A stretch of DNA of 59,682 bases from Phaeoceros laevis (GCA_049999765.1 JBNGIQ010009234.1:65085-124766), one strand, 5' to 3'. Numbered from the stretch's first letter, positions 1-10,821 are shown. Numbers and translations are program-made. The notes: a model not told the origin generated them from the sequence alone.

Positions 1-635
1 CGCACCCGGTCCCGCTCGTCCCGCGCGGTAGACGGGCGGTGCTCCCGGGTGAGCGGCACCGCCTTCCCTCCCTCCGACACCACCGCGCGGCAGTCCCCGA
101 CGTTGCCCACCACCAGCACCCCGTCCAGCACCATGGCCGCCACCGCTACCGCCCCCGAGCACCTGCCACCTTCGCCGTCGCAGCGCCGGCGGAGGTCGTC
201 GTCCAGCCGCAGGCAGGCGGCGCGGATGGCGGCCTGTGGGTCGTCCCGGATCTGGGGGCCTTCCAGCACGTAGCGAAGGAGGTGCTTCCGCGCGAAGGTG
301 GACGCCTTGTCCCCGCCATGGCCGTCGAACACCGCATAGAAGGCGCCCTGGTGGTACCCGGAGGCCGCGAACAAGGATGCGAAGCGGGAGTCGGCCGCCA
401 GGTCGTCCACCGCGATGCGCGTGTCTTCGTTGGCGTCGCGGTCGCCGATTCTGCTCACGCTGCCGGAAATCAGCCGGGACACATACTTCCACTCCCTCTC
501 CTCCGTCTCATCTTCTTCTTCTTCCTCTTCTTCTTCCTCGTCGTCGTCGATCTCCAGCTGCTCGGGCTCGGACCAGCCCAACTCCTCTTCTGGGTTCTGG
601 TCGAGTGTCCTGGGAATCAAATCAAGCTCGGCCAT
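1..635 (-). CDS. Protein phosphatase 2C (PP2C), 3' end cut by window edge
   Basis: This is the N-terminal part (about 211 residues) of a Mg/Mn-dependent Ser/Thr phosphatase, read on the minus strand without introns and running off the left edge. The ATG at 635-633 gives an N-terminus with an acidic stretch of nine Glu at residues 33-41. The PP2C signatures follow in order: GDRDANED (metal-binding Glu-Asp), FYAVFDGHGG, then LVVGNVGDCRAVV and VPLTREHRPS. The last two are the usual PP2C motifs around the strand that carries NxGDSR/C. The family dephosphorylates phospho-Ser/Thr in signalling, for example in stress, ABA or auxin pathways; the subgroup cannot be set from this fragment. The coding DNA is very GC-rich, unlike many genes later in the window. 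The fold is certain; the specific role is not. Confidence 0.9.
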   Translation of the reverse strand, partial: MAELDLIPRTLDQNPEEELGWSEPEQLEIDDDEEEEEEEEEDETEEREWKYVSRLISGSVSRIGDRDANEDTRIAVDDLAADSRFASLFAASGYHQGAFYAVFDGHGGDKASTFARKHLLRYVLEGPQIRDDPQAAIRAACLRLDDDLRRRCDGEGGRCSGAVAVAAMVLDGVLVVGNVGDCRAVVSEGGKAVPLTREHRPSTARDERDRV

Positions 636-1603
636 GACGGCCGCCGAGAGATGCTGTTGCCAAGAAGGGACTCGGACACTGCTGCCTGGAGGAGGCACAG
701 CTCTGCGCGCAATTTAAATTTCGGCCAAGATATCGATCGATGCCCTCCTCCAAATAGCAGAACAGGGTGCTGGGAAGCAGAAGCAACACCTGCGGCCAGC
801 ATTTCTGTCCGAATGAATTCCCGTCATTCCATGCTTGGGCAAGTGTTGCGCAAGTGTTGCGCCAGCGCACTTAGAGTTGTCGCAGTCATATGACAAGTAC
901 AGGGGACGTGTCGCCACACCTGCTGGCAGACTACTGGTCCCAAGGGGTGAAGTCCTACGCTTGTGCTAAACAAACACGTCATCCATGATCAAGGAAGGTT
1001 TTCCCTGGTTGAGGTTAAAAACCTAGAGTTCATCCCACTGGCAGGCCTAGATTGGGGGTCAAGCAAAATCCTTGGTCAAACATTTCCTGATGGTCAAACA
1101 TTTCCTGACAAATCCCAGGGGAGGGATTAGATTGGATGCGTTGCAACTTACTCGACACTGACGACAGCAGCAGTACCTCTGCAGCAGATTCTGATTCAGA
1201 ACTGATAGCAATCGCTTCAAATGTGTTGAAAAGCAAGTTACAGTGATGGGTCTCCGGAAGAGGCACCATTTTAACAGCACACTCCCTGATCCAGCCAGTC
1301 TTTTGGGCTGTTCAAGAGAAAAGAGCCAAGAAAGGTTGTAATGCAGCAGACACTAATCTACTGTCAGACTCCAGACATCCTATCCTGGCCACATCCTAGA
1401 TACACTTGTCCAGAATGCTGGAAAGTTCTCCTGTACAGTACAGAATACATATTGGAAGTTTTAGTACAGCACCAGGATGGATGCACGCATCTGCATGAAT
1501 CCCGGCTAACTACCTAACTAGCTCTAATTAATCAAGCATCAACGAAGGAATGTGACTCAAAATAAGAAAGGGGATCCATTGGAAGATGCATGAGGTCTAC
1601 GGA
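636..1603. other. Intergenic, 5' of PP2C and 3' of dioxygenase 1
   Basis: No gene is seen. The stretch holds the PP2C upstream region on its left. At 1073-1108 an 18-base unit beginning TGGTCAAACATT occurs twice in direct tandem, each copy carrying GGTCAA (complement TTGACC, a W-box core). The right part is the presumed 3' flank of the minus-strand dioxygenase. Confidence 0.5.
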
Positions 1604-3292
1604 CTATTGGGTGGTGACGGGGTCCTCAACGTAGTCGGCCCTGAAGCGGGTAAGGTGCGTCCCGTTCTTCATCTGCTTGGTCTTAAACACGGCGAGGTAC
1701 TCCTCGTAGCCGAAGGGCCTGTAAATGGGCGGGTGCTCCGCATCCACCACCTGCGGCAGCGGCTCCACCGTGGCGTCCCTGTGCGGCGCGTAGAAGAGCA
1801 CCATGGACAGCCTGTGCTTCACTGGGTGCACCTGCGCCCGGTGCAGCACGCTGGGGTACACATTGTTGCTCATTGCCTGCCAACCAAGCCATCCACAACA
1901 CTCAGTTCTTCATCCTTCCTTCCTCTCCATCATTAACACTGGTACCCAATTCAAACACTATACTGGAATTCATTCAATCACCATCACCATCAAAGATTAC
2001 GATTCATTCTTTCACAAATCTTGTTCTTCATCCTTCCTTCCTCTCCATCATTAACACTGGTACCCAATTCAAACACTATACTGGAATTCATTCATTCACC
2101 ATCACCATCAAAGACTACGATTCATTCTTTCACAAATCGATTCATTCTTTCACAAATCTTGTCAGCGCATTTCATCTTCATTCATTCATTCATTCATTCA
2201 AGAAGCTTGGATTCATTCTTTCACAAATCTTGTCAGCGCATCTCCATCTCCATCTTCATTCATTCATTCATTCAAGAAGCTTAGGAAGGAAGGGAAGAAG
2301 TGAAGTGGGCAACAACAAATGTGATAGAAACTTGTAAGATGTGGTACCTGAAGGAGGTCGCCAATGTTGACCACAAAGGCCCCCGGGACCGGCTCCACCC
2401 TCACCCAGCGCCCGTCTTTGAGAATCTCCAGCCCCCCCACCTCGTCCTGGTGCAGCACAGAGATGACAGAGGGGTCGGAATGCGGCACCACCCCGATGGT
2501 CTTGGAGGGTTCGGGGCAGTTGGGGTAGTAATTGAGGCGCATGGTGGTGAAGCTGGTCGGGCCGCCGCACCTGCGGTTCACCTCCTCCCCGTCCCCGCCC
2601 AGATCCTCCACCAGCAGCTCCACCACGCGCTGCGCCACCCGCTCTACGCTCTGGACGTACTCCTCCAGCAGCGCGCTGAAGGCGGCGGCGCGCGCCGGGT
2701 CCTGCCAGATCCGGGAGGAGTAGTCGCGGATGGCCTCGGGCTGGTTCCACACCGTCAGGTTCTGCTGCCACAGGAAGAGCTTGCTGTTCTTGCGGTTGGG
2801 CACGCCCCCCACGCGGTAGCCCAGCGTGGAGCCGTCGGGCGGGAAGCTCCCGGCCAGCTTCTGCTCGAAGGGCAGCGCGAACAGGCGGCGCGCGGACGCC
2901 TGCAGATCGTCCAGCAGCCGCGGGGCCATGCCGTGGTTGACGATCTGGAAGAAGCCCCAGTCCCGCGCCGCCGCGCCCATCTCCCGCGCCAGCTTCTTCC
3001 TGGCGCCGGCGGAGCCGGTGATGAGCTCGGAGAGGTCGAAGAGCGGCACCGTGCCCACCTCCTCCTCCACGGAGGGCAGCTGCTGCCTGCTGTGCGGAGC
3101 CGGCGCCGGCTGCTCCGCCAGCAGCGCGGCCGGGGGCGGCCACAGGAACCGCCCCGGCACGCTGGCGATGGTGCCGGCCGCGAACGCGGAGAAGACGGAG
3201 TCGGAGACGTCGGCGGTGATGGGGATGTCCAGCGTCTTCACGTCGGGGTTGATCGCGTCCGCCACCGCGATGGTCGCCACGCTCCCCGCCAT
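1604..3292 (-). CDS. 2-oxoglutarate/Fe(II)-dependent dioxygenase (DOXC type)
   Basis: Two exons are joined: 3292-2348 and 1876-1604 (minus), giving 405 residues. The donor is CTTCAG|GTACC and the acceptor TTGGCAG|GCAATG; the join restores the family motif GDLLQ|AMSN. The ATG at 3292 has a good context and is the first in frame. The N-terminal DIOX_N part contains WGFFQIVNHG. The catalytic core is complete: H271-S-D273 and H327 bind iron, and R337-L-S339 binds 2-oxoglutarate. Relatives are SRG1-like, JOX/LBO-like and flavonoid or alkaloid oxygenases that hydroxylate or demethylate small specialised metabolites in the cytosol. The substrate cannot be read from sequence. Exon 1 is strikingly GC-rich and the 471-bp intron is full of tandem repeats. 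The enzyme is expected to be active, in contrast to its relative at 8.6-10.0 kb. Confidence 0.92.
1905..2277. repeat. Tandem repeats inside the intron of dioxygenase 1
   Basis: A 118-bp unit starting GTTCTTCATCCTTCC occurs twice head to tail (1905-2022 and 2023-2140) with only a few differences. It is followed by extra copies of a sub-unit GATTCATTCTTTCACAAATC and runs of ATTC. Together these make up most of the 471-bp intron (1877-2347). Confidence 0.9.
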
Positions 3293-3509
3293 AGATGCAC
3301 TCGATTGAATCGGAGGAGTCCGTCTGTCTGTCTTGATGGGTTTCAAGAGGAGTCCTGAGGAAGAAGATCTATGCGTGACGAGGAGGATCCCCGTGGGCTA
3401 TGGATATGTGCTACAGCTGCTACTGCTGCTGTTGTACATGTGCACCGACGGGCCGGGCCCGGGTGAAGAAGCAAGCTAAAAGCTTCCTCTCTGGATTTAG
3501 TCTACCGGC

Positions 3510-3532
3510 GAGCGAGAGAGAGAGAGAGAGAG
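3510..3532. repeat. GA dinucleotide microsatellite
   Basis: A run of GA repeats lies about 220 bases upstream of the dioxygenase 1 ATG, probably within its 5' leader or core promoter. GA/CT runs are common in plant 5' leaders and can bind BPC/GAGA factors; a role here is inference. Confidence 0.7.
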
Positions 3533-5818
3533 CTTCCGTTCTTCCTGCCCTCTCCAATGGAGCTTCTAAGAAGTTCGCCCCTTTCTGCCCATCGCTGACA
3601 GCATCCGGCGCCTCGAAAAGTGGGGCGTGCAAGTGGATCCAGCTTTGTGGTTGGTCCTCCCGTCTGCTCCCACCTTCCTCCTCGCGCCATTGGCCGGCTG
3701 ACGTCACCTGTATTGTCCCACGCCGGGAATGGCTACCGCGCCTCCGTGTTGCACTGCTCCTTGCCCTCGAATAAGCAATCAGCAATCAGCGAGGGCTTGC
3801 AATAGATTGAACACCATTATCCACACCAGTTCATGGATGCAGATTCCAATCAACACCAGCACACACCTGTTTTTTCCTCTTTTTTTCAGGCATGGATTCC
3901 AACCGAGTGCGTCCGTCGTCCACCCATGGGCGGCCATGGATAGGATATTGGCAAGAACAGGGAATGTCTGCTGTTGCCGCTGCCACAGTGTCACCCATTC
4001 CCTCCGATGCTCAAGATTGAGGGGTCGGTACTAGTGAGTACTTCATGAATGTCAACTTCCTGTTGTTTCACACAACCGGAAAACCATAGTGCCTAGTCTG
4101 TTTTGTGGTCAACATTCCTTTAAATCCTTGAAGATCTTCTATTAATGCCTTGTGATCGGCATCTCAGCTTATTCATGTATAGCAACTTTGCAATTGCAGA
4201 CCCAAAACTTGGAGCTGGCAAACAAAAAAAGCAGCTTCCTTCCTCCAACAACGTATGCACAACGTAATTTCTCGTTATCAGTCCTAATTGATTTGGCGGC
4301 CACGCATGGAGAATGTCACTTGGAAGGAAAAAGTCACCAACTCCGGATGCAAGCCTTGTAAAGGCACCTCGGGGAGGCGAGTGAGTGGAAGATATTTGTA
4401 TGTAGAGTAGTCAAAAAGTAACCTTTCTTATACCAACCTCCTCATCTAAGGGATGAAACGCAAATGAAACTGGGCATACCAAAATGGACTACCCACCTTG
4501 GAAAGCCTCACCCATTCCAAGGTAGGAAACGCAAAAGAATCTGAGGCAGTGTATTTGGACTACCTAGTACCTACCCTGGAACTGGAAAGACCCTCCTCTT
4601 CTGAAGTATGAAACGTGAAAGAAACTGGCATAGTACAATCCACGACTACCCGATAAAGCAGGCAACAAGGAAACGGTGGTAGTGCTGGTGGCGTCAGTCG
4701 AGCGGTGTGGCCTTTTCCTTGTGACGAGTGGCGCTTTTGCAGGTTTGAAAGCCGGGCCTCAGCCAATGAGCGGCCGTCGCCAAGGGGCAAATATCAAACG
4801 TGAGGGTGGCAGGCGTAAGTGTTGTGTGGGCCGTCGGTTTCCGCAGTGCCCAGCAAGATATTTGTGTGAGAGAGAAGCCGGCCCGGCCACGACCCGCTAG
4901 AGCCGGTCGCTGTAGCGTGTCTGCGGAGACCAAATTCTGGAGCACTTGCAGATAGACTATCGGGGAGAATGCACCAGCCACAAGGAGAAGCTTTCTATCC
5001 TGATTGGTTGGTGTCAAATGCTGCACCCGCGGATTTCTCCTATTACACCATGTCCTCCTCTGCTACCAGCTGGCCTGCATGTTCCTGAAGCAAGGACGGC
5101 CGGCTCAGGCCTGCCTGCTGCATCCACGTCAAGGGGCACCAACCGTCCGCTTTGAAATCAGTAGCTGCTGCTGACTCTACTCTGAAGAAGGTGATCATCG
5201 TCTGCTCCTCCTGCCTTCGATTATCGATGGCTCACATGTGTTGCGCTCTTGTTGGCACCATCTCCTCTGATTTTTCCCTTCAGCATTTGAAGTGTTACCT
5301 AGGATAGTATTGGCAGATTCTAACATGAAATGCTTCCGTTCCAGGCAAGGGACCTCCAAAGGGAAGTTTTCATGACGGCTTGGTTTCTGAGGCAATTTAT
5401 TGGCAATCTTGACAGGGTTGTGAAACAGCAGAGGCAGCATTTGTCCACATTTAGGAGGCCCAGCAGGGGGGATTTCAAACAACGTTTCAAGAATGGCCAG
5501 GCTTTGACAGGCAGCTAGCTACCTACCTGCCGTTCTTGCCTGCTTGGGGTTTCGGTGACCGACTACATGGGAAGAAGATACCCAGAGCAGCAAGCCGTGG
5601 AGTCGTTGGCCCAGCAACAACAACAACGAGGGAGTGCCATGTTTCCGGAAAGGTCTTCTAGGCTGTGCAGCGCTGCGCTGTGCAGTCTCGTTACGGCCTC
5701 CGCATCCATCATGGAATTGTGACAGTGGAGAAAAAGGAAGCTAGGGAACAAAGCGCAGCACCTCTGTCTTTTCCTTGGCCATCAGCAGACTCCTCTTAGT
5801 CTCCAAAGCGGCAATTTA
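3533..5818. other. Intergenic region with degenerate tandem repeat
   Basis: No convincing gene is seen. It lies between the divergent starts of dioxygenase 1 (minus) and the kinase-like gene (plus). Around 4440-4660 a unit containing (G)ATGAAACGC, GAAACTGG and GGACTACC recurs three times (near 4452, 4521 and 4606), heavily diverged. AAGATATTTGT occurs at about 4389 and 4856. The last few hundred bases before 5819 are presumed 5' leader of the next gene. Confidence 0.5.
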
Positions 5819-8020
5819 ATGGAGGCTGTGGCGCATGCCAACCTGCTTTGGCTCTCATCAGATGCTTCGCTTGGCTCCGGCTTCCGCAGCAAAGACCTCT
5901 CCGGGTACTACGCAGGAGCAGCACACAGACTCACTGCCCCGGTCTTCCAACACCACCGGTGCACGATGCAGGGGAAGAGCATGGGAGGATCGTTATCCGG
6001 ATCCCCCAAGGTTACATCAAGTGCCTTCCCAGCGATGACAGGAGGCTCCAGCAAGAATCTCCTGTGCACGCAGGTCCCGCCGGGATGGGGCTACTCCCTG
6101 CCTTCACACACCTGCTGCCGCCTGCAATTCATGATCTGCCACTCGGTCTCCAGCTCCTCGGATTTTTCCTCTGTCACTGGTGAGGCAAGTGCTCCCTTTC
6201 TCGGCGGTTTTGTCCCTCCAGCTAACCCTGGTGGTGCGGCAGCTCCTGCCAATGCGGCCGCTGCTGGCGTGCTGGATGTCACCTCGGATGCTGAGACAAC
6301 AACAATTCCCAACCTCCTGCGAGTTAATGGAGCAGCATCTGCCGCCGCTGTCAGTTCCCCTGCCGCGGAGAGCCTGCCTCCTCCTTTCAACCTAGACTCG
6401 GCTCTTCAGGACTCGCAGGAAGCGGCCGCGCAATTGGACCTCGACCTGCAGGAACTTCTGTCCACAATTTCCGCTCTCCAGATCCAGAACGAGGTGATGA
6501 GCCGGCAGATGAGGGACTACCAGGAGCTGCTGATGCAGACGGCGGTGGCCCTAAATTCCAAGGCGCAGGAGGCCCGGATCGAGGCCGTGAAGCTCAAGAA
6601 GCTGGCCATTCTGCAGAAGGTGGAGGAGCTGCGGAGGACGGAGGAAGAGCGCAAGAACGCGAAGCAGATTCTACAGAAGCAGGAGGAGCTGCAGCGGCAG
6701 GAAAACGTTGCGGCCGCGAGGTGGCAGGCCAGCCCGGAGCCGCAGGCCCCGGCCATGGCACCGGGGGAGGAGGAGGAGGAGCTTTCCTGCGAGGTGGACT
6801 ATGCCGCGGGAAACAACAGCGAGGAGATCGCCGACATCGTGAACTACCTCAAGGAGAGCAGAGCTCCCGACAGCCAGCTCGAGGTTTCTTCCAAATTGAA
6901 GGTGCAGCCGCAGCAGCAGGATGTGAGGGATGAGGAGGAACAAGAGGAGGGCGAGAGGTCGGAGGAGGAGATCGATGTGAGCTCCATGACCAGCCTGACG
7001 GACAGCCTGGAGTGCGTGATCGCTCACCCGGGGGCTCTGTCGTGCACCAAGACTGTGATCAAGAAGGACGATGCGAGGAAGACGGCGCTGGTGACAATGG
7101 AGACTTCGGTGCGGTGCAGCGGGGACGCCTGCCTCGTCCCCGGACTGAGCGGGGACGACTACGTGGCGCTGGCCATCCAAACCCTAGTGGAGACCGCGCA
7201 GGACCTGCGACAGAACCGCATCCAAAAGTCCCGCCTGGACGCCGACCCGGTTGCGCAGGAGCGCCACGCGGCCATCGTCAACATCTTGGCGCACGGTAGG
7301 ATCGTGGGCTCCAGGCCAATGGAACCGCCCAGTCGGTTCGGCCACGAGAGCTTCGTGGTGCAGCTGCAGGACGAGCAAACCGGGGACAAAATCGACGCGC
7401 TGTTCAAACCGCGCGCGCACGGTGACGCGCAGGGTTGGCACCGCGCGCCCGTCGAGTACGTGGCCTACGAGCTCAACCTGATGCTGGGCATGGACCTGGT
7501 GCCGCCGGTGGCCTACCGGCGAGGCCGCATCGAGCTCAAGTGCAACCACTTCCAGGAGGGCGCCTTCGTCTACTACGTGCGCAACACAAAGGAGCTGCGG
7601 CGGGTACCGGCCACCGGGTGGGGGGTGCCGGTTGCGCGCCTCCTCAGCGACACCCGCATCCTCGACTGCCTGCTCAACAACTCGGACCGTCACCACGGCC
7701 ACTTCCTGCTCGGAGAGCACTGGGCTGACCGGTTCAAGCTTCTCCCGGTGCTCATCGACCACGCTGCGGGCTTCCGCGCGGAGGCCGTGGTGAGCATGAC
7801 GGACGAGAATGCGTTTCAGACGGGGCCTGTGCGGTGCGTCTCCGCCAAGACTTACCTCCGCCTGCGATTTCTGGAGAAGGAGCTGGTGGCCCAAAAGTTT
7901 GAAGGCATCCTCAAGCCTCACGAGGTGGAGCAGATGATGAAGCGGCGAGACGACGTGCTAGGTTACTTGGACAACCTTGTGGCGGAGCGGGGGTATCAGC
8001 GTACTGTCATCGAATTGTGA
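5819..8020 (+). CDS. Coiled-coil protein with FAM20/HipA-like atypical kinase domain
   Basis: This is a single-exon gene of 733 residues; the ATG at 5819 is the first of the frame. Residues 1-200 are Ser/Ala-rich and disordered and could include a targeting peptide. Residues about 215-300 are a strongly charged coiled coil. An acidic linker follows. The C-terminal 260 residues resemble the atypical kinase fold shared by FAM20/Fjx, HipA and PI3/4-kinases: ALFKP (ATP-binding Lys near 530), a VEYVAYELNLMLG helix leading into VPPV, then NNSDRHHGHF (catalytic Asp near 623) and LIDHAAGF (metal-binding Asp near 647). FAM20C has closely similar DRHH and LDNGRGF motifs, but FAM20 proteins are secreted, whereas here there is no clear signal peptide. 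The kinase fold is inferred from motifs; the substrate, and even whether it is a protein or small-molecule kinase, is unknown. Confidence 0.8.
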   Translation: MEAVAHANLLWLSSDASLGSGFRSKDLSGYYAGAAHRLTAPVFQHHRCTMQGKSMGGSLSGSPKVTSSAFPAMTGGSSKNLLCTQVPPGWGYSLPSHTCCRLQFMICHSVSSSSDFSSVTGEASAPFLGGFVPPANPGGAAAPANAAAAGVLDVTSDAETTTIPNLLRVNGAASAAAVSSPAAESLPPPFNLDSALQDSQEAAAQLDLDLQELLSTISALQIQNEVMSRQMRDYQELLMQTAVALNSKAQEARIEAVKLKKLAILQKVEELRRTEEERKNAKQILQKQEELQRQENVAAARWQASPEPQAPAMAPGEEEEELSCEVDYAAGNNSEEIADIVNYLKESRAPDSQLEVSSKLKVQPQQQDVRDEEEQEEGERSEEEIDVSSMTSLTDSLECVIAHPGALSCTKTVIKKDDARKTALVTMETSVRCSGDACLVPGLSGDDYVALAIQTLVETAQDLRQNRIQKSRLDADPVAQERHAAIVNILAHGRIVGSRPMEPPSRFGHESFVVQLQDEQTGDKIDALFKPRAHGDAQGWHRAPVEYVAYELNLMLGMDLVPPVAYRRGRIELKCNHFQEGAFVYYVRNTKELRRVPATGWGVPVARLLSDTRILDCLLNNSDRHHGHFLLGEHWADRFKLLPVLIDHAAGFRAEAVVSMTDENAFQTGPVRCVSAKTYLRLRFLEKELVAQKFEGILKPHEVEQMMKRRDDVLGYLDNLVAERGYQRTVIEL

Positions 8021-8637
8021 AATGTGCAAAGGTGGGAGGTCACGTGAGTTTTCTTTTCTTCCCTCACATTTCGAATTGTTTTCCTTGTATATTATTCATC
8101 AATTGAAGTAGCGTATTGCTGCTACTGTTGCTGCCACTCTCTCATCAGCACTGGAGATGTCCATAGGAATATTTCTATCTATGTATACCAACTCCCGCCT
8201 CTCGACGGCATCGGTGCCGGCTTGTCTTGTCAGAGATGAGTTGCAACCTTCTTTATGTTGTACATTGCCAGGGCGTTGCAGCCAGTCCAAAGTCTGGAAA
8301 CAAATTGATGGTGAGCATTGTACGCAGTCCCTGATTGACATGCGTTGTACAGCAGAAGACATAAGATTGCGGGCAGTCTACCTACAGTTTGTCACAAGAG
8401 GTGGTGACTTGTATGTATCCTTCTGCAACTTTGGGCTTACCCAAAAATAAAGACATGATATGAACTGCTGCTGTTCCACTAGTGCAAACACGTTACCGAA
8501 GAATGCATTTGCATTGCTTGCTTGCTGCTGTTTGAGTAGTAGCCAACGAGTAGGTCATTGAGGAGGCGGATGGATCACATCTCCCTCGCTAGAGGCTATT
8601 GACGGCTTCTTCCCTGTAGAAGAAGAAAAATGACGTC
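8021..8637. other. 3' flank between convergent genes
   Basis: This holds the 3' untranslated region of the kinase-like gene, including AATAAA-type signals near 8446, and the 3' flank of the minus-strand dioxygenase-like gene. No coding signal is seen. Confidence 0.5.
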
Positions 8638-10007
8638 TTAAGGAGACAGTCTGTACCTGTTCAGAAACGTCTTGCCGAGGTCATACTTGAAATCAGAGGA
8701 GAGCACCAGGGCTCGCATCTGAGAATCGTACTCCCCGTAAGTGAAGGGCTTGTAACGTTCGGGGTACTCCGAGTTGATGAGTTCCGGAGGAGGAGCAACT
8801 ACCGTATCATTGCTTGGTGTCAGGTAGTAACCCATCGTCAACCACGTGGTGCTCGTATTCACAACCGCCCGGTGCTCGACGCTCACATACCTGTCATTGC
8901 TGAACACCTGGCCACCACTCAAGCGTTCTGGTCGGAATCCGGAAAGACAAGAAAAGCATCATGGCTAAAACAAAATGTTTCTTGCATGCCATGAACAAAT
9001 GCATGCAATATTGGACTGCAGAATGTACGTACCTGCAGTGCATCCCCAATGTTCACCACCAGAGAGCCCGGCTTCGATTGAACTGGAATCCACTTGCCGT
9101 CCCTGTGCACCTCTATGCCTCCCACATCATCCGGGTGAAGAATGGCCAGCGCCTGGATATCCGTCAAAGGACTGGAGCCATAGGTTGCAGAAGGTTGAGG
9201 GCAGGGCAAGTAGTAGTTGAAGCGCACACTGGATGATCCCGGCACAAACACCTGCTTCAGGAAGTGGGGGTCGCTTGCACCCAGAGCAGAGGTTAAGATC
9301 TCCAGAAGCTGATTAGCCAGGTCCGACACCGAGCTCACATACTCTCCCACCACGCTACTGTTGCAAGAGGCAGCAGCAAAGGCTTCAGTGGCAACACGCA
9401 AAGAGCAGCACAGTCACAACCTAGGTGCGCTTAAAGCAGAAACCAGCTGTAACAGAGGGGAGGAAATCAGAAAGACTGTTCGGTACCTGAATTCAGGGTT
9501 CCCGCCAGGCCAAACCCTACGCGCCCGGTCCTCCAGACACGCCCGGGTAGCCGTGATGGCAAGCCCCTCCTGCCACAGAAACCCCGAAGTCCTGTTTCCG
9601 CCACAAGCGTATCCCATCAAGCTCTTGGGAGGGGAAAAAATTCTCGCCTTGAGCTCAAAGGGCAGAGAAAAAAATTTGTGAATCTGCTCCTGTGTCTGCT
9701 TGATGAGGTCCAGAGGCACCCCGTGGTTTACGATCTGGAAGCATCCCCATTCCCTACTGGCCCGCACAACCGCCCCGACCAGCTGCTCGTAATCAGGCGA
9801 GCTCCCCGGGTTCCTCAGAGCTGCTAGGTCAATGAGAGGCAGGGCCTGGTCAGTGCTCACCTCCGCATCCTCACCCCCGCCCTCCCGGAGCACGAAGACG
9901 TCGGGTATGGGGTATTCATCGTCCCGCAGCAGGGACGACACCAGCGAGCCCGTGGCCACCTTCATGTAGCTGGCGCAATCTCCGACCTCAGGGTCGGAGG
10001 GTCCCAT
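8638..10007 (-). CDS. 2OG dioxygenase-fold protein lacking active-site His and Arg (probable pseudoenzyme)
   Basis: Three exons are joined: 10007-9487, 9357-9033 and 8907-8638 (minus), 371 residues. Donors TTCAG|GTACC and CTGCAG|GTACGT and acceptors GCAACAG|T and GGCCAG|GTG keep the phase and rebuild NPEF-S-SVVGEYV and GDALQ|VFSNDRYVSVEHRAVV. The fold is plainly that of a plant DOXC enzyme (WGCFQIVNHG, LPFELKAR, VRFNYYLPCP). The metal motif, however, reads P-L238-T-D240 instead of P-H-x-D, and the 2OG-anchoring R-x-S is W304-L-T306. D240 and H294 remain. An enzyme without the first His and the Arg should not run the usual Fe/2OG reaction, so it may be a binding protein or have changed chemistry. 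The intact frame and splice sites suggest it is still a gene, not a decaying copy. Confidence 0.85.
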
Positions 10008-10821
10008 AGTGACAACAGCCAGAGTGTGCGCAAATCAGCATGCACCATGCGCGCCTGAGGCTACTGCGCTGCTGTTGATGTTGCTGCTGCAATGCCGTTG
10101 AAGGTGGGATTAAACTGCCTGCTGCTGCTGCTGCGGCCGCCGCCTCTCGTCTTAAGGGTGAAGATAGAATCCTCCAGCATCGAATCCCTACCCGACATCG
10201 GATGAATGCACACACAAGCACAGACCAAGACGCAAGCAAGACTAGTCCGCACAGGCCGGCGGGAGGAAACAGAGAACAAGAAGACAAGTGGACAAAGAGC
10301 GAGATTGCGGATGACGCACCACTACCAAAAAGGCAGTGGACAAGAGATGATGAGGGTCACCCAGCATGCTCTCCTCCAGGCTCCACAACACACGTGGGAA
10401 ACACAAAAAAATGAGGAGGATCGCTCAGCTCAGCTCGCTTCGGCCCCTCGAGTCAGCTGCAGCGGCAACGATGCAACAAGAGGAGGCAATCGCATCCCCC
10501 GCCGCACAAGGCAGCGCCCGAATCGACCCCCCCGACCAAGCGGGCGGGCATATCAAATCCCTCCTTCCCGATCGCAACAATATCGGGGTTTTCGGACTCA
10601 AAGCCCCAAATAGACTAGCATGAGCAATTCGTCAACAAATTTAAGCCCGCATGTGCTTCTAGGAGCTTCAAGATTGTGACATGTGTCCGCATCGGGACTG
10701 TCCACCTGGAAGCTACTGGCCCATTCTGTCGCATTTTAGTAGTGGCAGTGCGACAAGCAAGAAGGCGTTCCGTTATGGAAGTGGCGGCCAAAGCGCTTCT
10801 ACCATCCACCTTTGCGTAGAA

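Noticed and set aside
2268-3358. Long overlapping frames on both strands across the dioxygenase 1 exon
   Set aside because: They arise from the high GC content; only the minus frame with WGFFQIVNHG and HSD has family motifs.
10206-10613. 135-codon plus-strand frame
   Set aside because: Composition is Arg/Gln/Pro-rich without motifs; it overlaps the presumed promoter of the minus-strand gene.
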